Origin: an uncultured Collinsella sp.
GTDB taxonomy: Bacteria > Actinomycetota > Coriobacteriia > Coriobacteriales > Coriobacteriaceae
NCBI GenBank assembly: GCA_905207425.1
Contig: CAJLLB010000062.1
Span: 1-11,654 of the forward strand
DNA length: 11,654 nucleotides
Direction: 5' to 3'
The notes beneath the pieces are model-generated. The model saw only the letters and a list, made by a program, of their open reading frames with translations, was not told the DNA's origin and ran no database searches. A program made the position numbers and the translations under genes. Shown piece by piece: positions 7,694 to 11,654 of the stretch; the first letter of the stretch is position 1; every line of letters begins with the position of its first letter.

Positions 7694-9847
7694 TTACTGA
7701 ACTTTGCTGGCGAACTCGAGGTATTGCATGCGCTGCAGCTTGTCGATCGTCGAGGTGTATGGGCTGTCTTCAGATTCCAAGTTGTAGCGCAGCCCGTCGG
7801 CACCGAGATAGCCGGCGACATTGATGGTGGGCACATCTGACCTTGTTGCAAGCAGGGCCTTTTGATAGTCGGTGAGCGGGGCGCCGATCTTATTAAGGGT
7901 AATGGCTGCAATCTCGTTTGCCCCGACGGTGTCGTAGACGTTGAGCTCGGTATTGCCGGCGATTTCATAGTTAGCCCAGACGAAATAGGTTGACTGATAG
8001 ACACGGAAAGCGTGGCTTGCCGTATCTTCCTGAGGGTACAGCTCGTCGTTGAGAGTCGTTGCGGCGCTCGGCTGATGGTCGCCAAAAAAGACAAGAACAA
8101 CCGGTCTGCCGATATTGCGGAGCTCGTTGATAAAGTACTCGAGGTCCCGGTCGGATGCGTTGATGCAGGTGAGATAGGTGTTGAGCGCGCTATTGGCGCC
8201 CTCGCTGGCTCCCTCGACCCAATAGTTTGTCAGCTCTTCGGCGGGAACGGTGCCATAGTCGTAGCCGCCGTGATTTTGCATCGTGACGTCAAAGATGAAC
8301 TGCGGGGCTTCGTCGGTTCTAAGCAGGTCGAGTATCTTGTCGTAGGTGACGTAGTCGCATACGCCGGCATGGTAATAGGACGCACCTTCGAAATCGCCGA
8401 TTGAAAGAAAGTCTCCAAAGCCCAGCTGCTGATAGATTTTATCTCGATGGTAGTTGACGGGGTTTTGCGGGTGCATAGCCGTAGCGGTATACCCAAGCTC
8501 TTTAAGGTCCTTTGCCAGGCTGTTGACGCCATTCATCTGATACAGCTGATAGGGGATTTTGCCTAATCCGACAAAGGCCGTTGTCGCTCCGGTCAAAAAT
8601 TCGAATTCGGAGTTCGCCGTTCCGCCACCGGCGACCGAAGCGAGCATGGTGCCGCGAACAAGTGTGTCGGGAAGCGAGTTGTAGAATGCGGGGCCGGTGT
8701 ACCCGGCCGCCTGGAGCTGCTCAAAGCACGAAAGGTCGCTAAAACTCTCATTCATGACGGCAACAATCGTCGGCTTGATTTCATTGAACTGGGCAACGGC
8801 CGCCGCGCGCTGCTCGCTCGAGCCATACGTGCTGTCGTAGGTGGCGGCGAGCTCCTGCTCGATGCTCTGCGCCTCATCGGGCGTATAGTCTTCGGGCTTC
8901 TCAATGGGCAACTCGTTGACCATTTCGGTGAACGAAGTGATAAAACCCTGAGACGCATACGTGGTGATGGGCTGCCAACGGTCAAATCCAAAATTCAGCG
9001 CCTGCTCCAAGTCGATGCTGGAAAAGCCCGAGAGCCCCACAACGGTCACTAGCAGAAAAGCGCAGAGGTTAGCGGCGATTGCGGGGAAGACATGGGTGGG
9101 CGTACGGAGCTTTCTCGGTCGGATAAGCGAAAGAAGCCCCAGGGAAATCTCCAGCAGGGCTAGAGAGGTTACGATTCCGGCGGTAAAGGTAAACTCGTAT
9201 CCCTCGCTCACTTCCATTGCGGTGCCAAGGGCCAAGATATCGCTTGGCAGGATGGCCTCGCCTTTAAACGTTATGACGAAGTGCTCGGCAATGCCAAGGA
9301 TGCAACAGGCGACGGGCACGAGGGCCATGACGCCTCCATGACGCTGTCCCAGCAAATAAAGGGAGAGCAGAACCGTCGCGAGCAGCCCGACGGAAAACCC
9401 GAATGAGTTGGCGGGAATGCGATAGAACGTTTCGTTACAGGCAATTTCGAGTGAAACGAACGAGAGCGCTGAAACAGCGGCGATGACAAGGATGTCACGG
9501 CAAATACAGGCAACCGTTCCCGTCGCAAGATCGGTTTGGTCGATAAGTCCCGAAACCAAGGGCTCGACAAGAAGTATGACGGCGGTAGCACCGAGCGCCG
9601 AATAAGAAAGGACCCATAGGGAATTGTCCTCATTTACGAGCAATTGATTCGTAATCCATGCAGCTACCATGCCGAGCGGGATGAGGAGCGTCGCGCACCA
9701 AAAGACGCGGGCAATGGGCGGCTTTTCATTGTGTTTGATTGAAAAATACACGCGCACGACGACGGTGGCCACGATAAGGACGGCGATGAATATGGGCAGA
9801 TTGGCCATGTCGCTCGAAGTGATTTCAAGGGGGATATCTTCGGTCAT
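7694..9847 (-). CDS. LtaS-type membrane phosphotransferase (sulfatase fold)
   Basis: Predicted polytopic membrane enzyme of the LTA synthase/MdoB superfamily (COG1368), likely to transfer glycerol- or similar phosphate units to a glycan or glycolipid outside the membrane. The 717-aa protein has about eight hydrophobic segments (near 17-37, 49-69, 78-98, 119-137, 150-168, 171-191, 223-243 and 255-275) and then an extracellular catalytic domain (about 355-670). By analogy with LtaS, metal ligands are E367 in MNESFSD and D590/H591 in FFGDHQP; the nucleophile is probably T410 in GGGTANSEF; H526 in MQNHGGY completes the site. ATG 9847 was chosen for GAGGAA at 5-nt spacing and because family-like sequence starts there. 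LtaS of Firmicutes usually has five membrane segments, so this is a distinct subgroup and its polymer is unknown. It is divergent from uvrA. No clear terminator follows it. Confidence 0.88.
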   Translation of the reverse strand: MTEDIPLEITSSDMANLPIFIAVLIVATVVVRVYFSIKHNEKPPIARVFWCATLLIPLGMVAAWITNQLLVNEDNSLWVLSYSALGATAVILLVEPLVSGLIDQTDLATGTVACICRDILVIAAVSALSFVSLEIACNETFYRIPANSFGFSVGLLATVLLSLYLLGQRHGGVMALVPVACCILGIAEHFVITFKGEAILPSDILALGTAMEVSEGYEFTFTAGIVTSLALLEISLGLLSLIRPRKLRTPTHVFPAIAANLCAFLLVTVVGLSGFSSIDLEQALNFGFDRWQPITTYASQGFITSFTEMVNELPIEKPEDYTPDEAQSIEQELAATYDSTYGSSEQRAAAVAQFNEIKPTIVAVMNESFSDLSCFEQLQAAGYTGPAFYNSLPDTLVRGTMLASVAGGGTANSEFEFLTGATTAFVGLGKIPYQLYQMNGVNSLAKDLKELGYTATAMHPQNPVNYHRDKIYQQLGFGDFLSIGDFEGASYYHAGVCDYVTYDKILDLLRTDEAPQFIFDVTMQNHGGYDYGTVPAEELTNYWVEGASEGANSALNTYLTCINASDRDLEYFINELRNIGRPVVLVFFGDHQPSAATTLNDELYPQEDTASHAFRVYQSTYFVWANYEIAGNTELNVYDTVGANEIAAITLNKIGAPLTDYQKALLATRSDVPTINVAGYLGADGLRYNLESEDSPYTSTIDKLQRMQYLEFASKVQ

Positions 9848-9852
9848 GGACG

Positions 9853-9858
9853 TTCCTC
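9853..9858 (-). promoter_or_regulatory. Ribosome-binding site of the LtaS-like gene
   Basis: GAGGAA on the minus strand, 5 nt before ATG 9847. It directly adjoins the inner palindrome of the inverted repeat at 9858-9897, so a structure or bound protein there could affect initiation. Confidence 0.65.
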
Positions 9859-9897
9859 TGTTACAGCAAATTAAGTTCAGTAGTAGATTACTGTAAC
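9858..9897. repeat. Inverted repeat upstream of the LtaS-like gene
   Basis: GTTACAG (9860-9866) and CTGTAAC (9891-9897) are exact reverse complements separated by 24 nt. Each arm is itself part of a short palindrome: CTGTTACAG (9858-9866) and TTACTGTAA (9888-9896). The pair sits in the presumed promoter/leader of the LtaS-like gene. It may be a two-site operator or an mRNA hairpin; no T-tract follows, so it is not a terminator. Confidence 0.5.
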
Positions 9898-9965
9898 CTT
9901 TCCACGGCATTTCGAGAAACAAAGCACCCGATACGCAAAGCTAAAGGTCTGCGAATCTTGTATTA

Positions 9966-9979
9966 CGAACATCTGTGCG
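9966..9979 (+). promoter_or_regulatory. LexA-box-like site upstream of uvrA
   Basis: CGAACATCTGTGCG matches the Gram-positive/actinobacterial SOS box pattern CGAAC-N4-GTTCG at 9 of 10 half-site bases. It also deviates from the stricter spacer preference of the Bacillus consensus at one base. It lies 62 nt before the uvrA ATG, where SOS control of uvrA is plausible. Whether this genome encodes a LexA with this specificity is unknown. Confidence 0.45.
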
Positions 9980-10006
9980 CGTCGAGTGCGCTAAACTCAT
10001 CGACAG

Positions 10007-10035
10007 TATGATTCGATGCAATAGGAGGCAAGGAG
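10007..10035 (+). promoter_or_regulatory. uvrA -10 box candidate and ribosome site
   Basis: TATGAT (10007-10012) is one mismatch from the -10 consensus; the region 16-18 bp upstream is a poor -35. Two Shine-Dalgarno-like stretches follow, AGGAGG (10023-10028) and AAGGAG (10030-10035); the second is 5 nt before ATG 10041 and is the likely functional one. Confidence 0.4.
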
Positions 10036-10040
10036 CTTCC

Positions 10041-11654
10041 ATGTCTGATTCTTCTATCGTTATTCGCGGCGCTCGTGAGCACAACCTCCGTGATATCGAT
10101 GTTTCCATTCCGCGTGACCAACTCGTGGTCATTACCGGTCTTTCTGGCTCGGGCAAGAGTTCGCTGGCATTTGACACTATCTATGCCGAGGGCCAGCGTC
10201 GATACGTCGAGAGTCTTTCGAGCTATGCGCGCCAGTTCTTGGGCCAGATGGACAAACCCGACTTGGATTCAATCGACGGCCTTTCGCCGGCGGTGTCGAT
10301 CGACCAAAAGACGACGTCTAAAAACCCTCGTTCGACGGTTGGCACCGTAACCGAGATTTATGACTATCTGCGCCTGCTGTTCGCCCGTGTGGGCACCCCG
10401 CACTGTCCCGAATGCGGCCGCGTCATTGAGCGCCAGACGACCGACCAGGTTGCCGACAAAGTCTTGGCGGCGGGGGAGGGTCGCCGCGCGTTTGTGCTGG
10501 CACCGGTGGTGCGCGGGCGAAAAGGCGAGTACACCAAACTGTTTGAGGACCTTCGCGCCGAGGGCTTTAGCCGCGTGCGTGTCGACGGCGAAGTGCGCTC
10601 GCTCGATGATCCGATCGATCTGGACAAGAAGTTCAAACACGATATCGAGGTCGTAGTCGACCGCATCGTGATCCGTGAGAATTCTCTGGGCCGTATCGCC
10701 GAGTCTGTTGAACAGGCGACTGCCTTGGCGCACGGTAATGTGAACGTATACATGCTGCCCGATCGCGATGCTCCCGAGGGGACCGAGGGCGAGCTACTGG
10801 AGTATTCGTTGGCTCTGGCATGCCCGGAGCACGGGCACTCCATCGACGACCTACAACCCCGCGACTTTTCGTTCAACGCTCCCTATGGCGCATGTCCTGA
10901 GTGCGACGGCCTGGGCTTTAAGAAAACCGTTGATGCCGAGGCGCTGATCGAGGACCCCTCGAAGTCCATTGCCGACGGAGTCTTTGGTAGCCTGTTTGGC
11001 AATTCGAACTACTATCCGCAGATTTTTGCTGCGGTCTGCAAACACTTTAAGGTGAGCGCCGATACGCCGTGGGGGGACTTGCCCCCTCGCGTGCGTCGTG
11101 CGTTTTTGGATGGCATGGGCGACACGAAGATTTCGGTCGACTATCAAAAGCTCGATGGGCGTCGCAGCCAGTGGGATACCAAGTTTTCGGGCGTTCGCAA
11201 CATCCTGTACGAACGCTATACCGAGACGACGAACGAGAACACCAAGGCGCGCCTGGAGAAGTACATTCGCGAGGAGCCGTGCTCGAGCTGTCACGGTGCT
11301 CGCCTGCGTCCCGAGATGCTTGCCGTCACCGTGGGCGGCAAGTCCATTTACGAGGTTTGTTGCCTGTCGTGCCGTGAATCGCTCGAGTTTTTTGAGGGCC
11401 TGGAACTCACCGAGCGCCAACAGTTTATCGGCGGCCGTATCGTCAAGGAAATCCTGGAGCGCTTGCGTTTTCTGGTCGATGTTGGACTCGACTATCTGAC
11501 GCTCGATCGTGCTTCGGCGACGCTTTCCGGTGGCGAGGCGCAGCGTATTCGACTGGCAACGCAGATCGGCGCGGGTCTCATGGGCGTGCTCTATATTCTG
11601 GACGAGCCCTCCATCGGCCTCCACCAGCGGGACAACGACATGCTACTGGACACC
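10041..11654 (+). CDS. uvrA: Excinuclease ABC subunit A (3' end outside the window)
   Basis: UvrA is the ABC-type ATPase dimer that finds DNA damage and loads UvrB. The first 538 codons are present and the frame is open at the right edge; full proteins are about 940 aa. Visible are the first Walker [10 protein letters not shown] (33-41), the [17 protein letters not shown] block (44-60), the UvrB-binding/signature region with HCPECG (121-126), the first zinc module (C261, H264, C285, C288), CSSCHGARL (414-422), the ABC signature LSGGEAQR (495-502) and the Walker B/D-loop LDEPS (520-524). The first nucleotide-binding half is therefore complete and the second lies beyond the window. ATG 10041 fits the family N-terminus and has AAGGAG upstream. 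In the zinc module the second ligand is His in place of the E. coli Cys, as I recall for other actinobacterial UvrA proteins. Confidence 0.98.
   Translation, partial: MSDSSIVIRGAREHNLRDIDVSIPRDQLVVITGLSGSGKSSLAFDTIYAEGQRRYVESLSSYARQFLGQMDKPDLDSIDGLSPAVSIDQKTTSKNPRSTVGTVTEIYDYLRLLFARVGTPHCPECGRVIERQTTDQVADKVLAAGEGRRAFVLAPVVRGRKGEYTKLFEDLRAEGFSRVRVDGEVRSLDDPIDLDKKFKHDIEVVVDRIVIRENSLGRIAESVEQATALAHGNVNVYMLPDRDAPEGTEGELLEYSLALACPEHGHSIDDLQPRDFSFNAPYGACPECDGLGFKKTVDAEALIEDPSKSIADGVFGSLFGNSNYYPQIFAAVCKHFKVSADTPWGDLPPRVRRAFLDGMGDTKISVDYQKLDGRRSQWDTKFSGVRNILYERYTETTNENTKARLEKYIREEPCSSCHGARLRPEMLAVTVGGKSIYEVCCLSCRESLEFFEGLELTERQQFIGGRIVKEILERLRFLVDVGLDYLTLDRASATLSGGEAQRIRLATQIGAGLMGVLYILDEPSIGLHQRDNDMLLDT

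Noticed and set aside
10851-11624. 257-codon minus-strand frame opposite uvrA
   Set aside because: Shadow of uvrA, which has unbroken UvrA motifs through this stretch.
1-11654. CRISPR array, insertion sequence, phage, toxin-antitoxin or other mobile system
   Set aside because: No regularly spaced repeats, transposase or integrase frames, terminal inverted repeats or unexplained small gene pairs were seen; all long stretches are accounted for by conserved genes.

Overview
The window reads as an ordinary chromosomal housekeeping segment from a moderately GC-rich, gut-type actinobacterium. The best guess is the Coriobacteriia, and a Collinsella-like genome in particular. The clues are the UvrA zinc module of actinobacterial type, an LtaS-type polymerase, strong AGGAGG ribosome sites and HI0933/COG2509 flavoproteins typical of gut anaerobes. 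This placement is an inference, since there is no rRNA or other marker here.

Layout. A strong intrinsic terminator (2-33) closes an upstream gene that lies outside the window. A plus-strand operon follows: coaE (dephospho-CoA kinase), overlapped by 8 nt by a membrane-anchored lytic transglycosylase, then uvrB 51 nt later, ending at a strong terminator (3670-3712). Facing it is a minus-strand block. In transcription order this is an LtaS-like membrane phosphotransferase (9847-7694), an Mrp/ApbC iron-sulfur carrier ATPase (7548-6718), an HI0933/BaiN-type flavoprotein that starts on the very next base (6717-5453), and a COG2509 FAD-dependent oxidoreductase (5372-3732). A 193-nt divergent intergenic region then separates the LtaS-like gene from uvrA, whose first 538 codons (10041-11654) run off the right edge.

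How the genes work together. UvrA and UvrB form the damage-recognition half of nucleotide excision repair. Here they flank four unrelated minus-strand genes instead of forming the common uvrB-uvrA pair. The uvrA upstream region carries a LexA-box-like sequence. Mrp and the two flavoproteins could be a redox/cofactor group, but the sequence shows no direct functional link. CoaE belongs to coenzyme A synthesis. The transglycosylase and the LtaS-like protein act on the cell envelope.

Most notable point. The HI0933/BaiN-type gene as given is broken by a frameshift at about 6659-6666, just after its N-terminal FAD-binding glycine motif. The two halves are otherwise intact and well conserved, so this is either a recent mutation or a sequence error. 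I found no CRISPR array, mobile element, tRNA, rRNA or riboswitch, and no convincing new defence or biosynthetic system.
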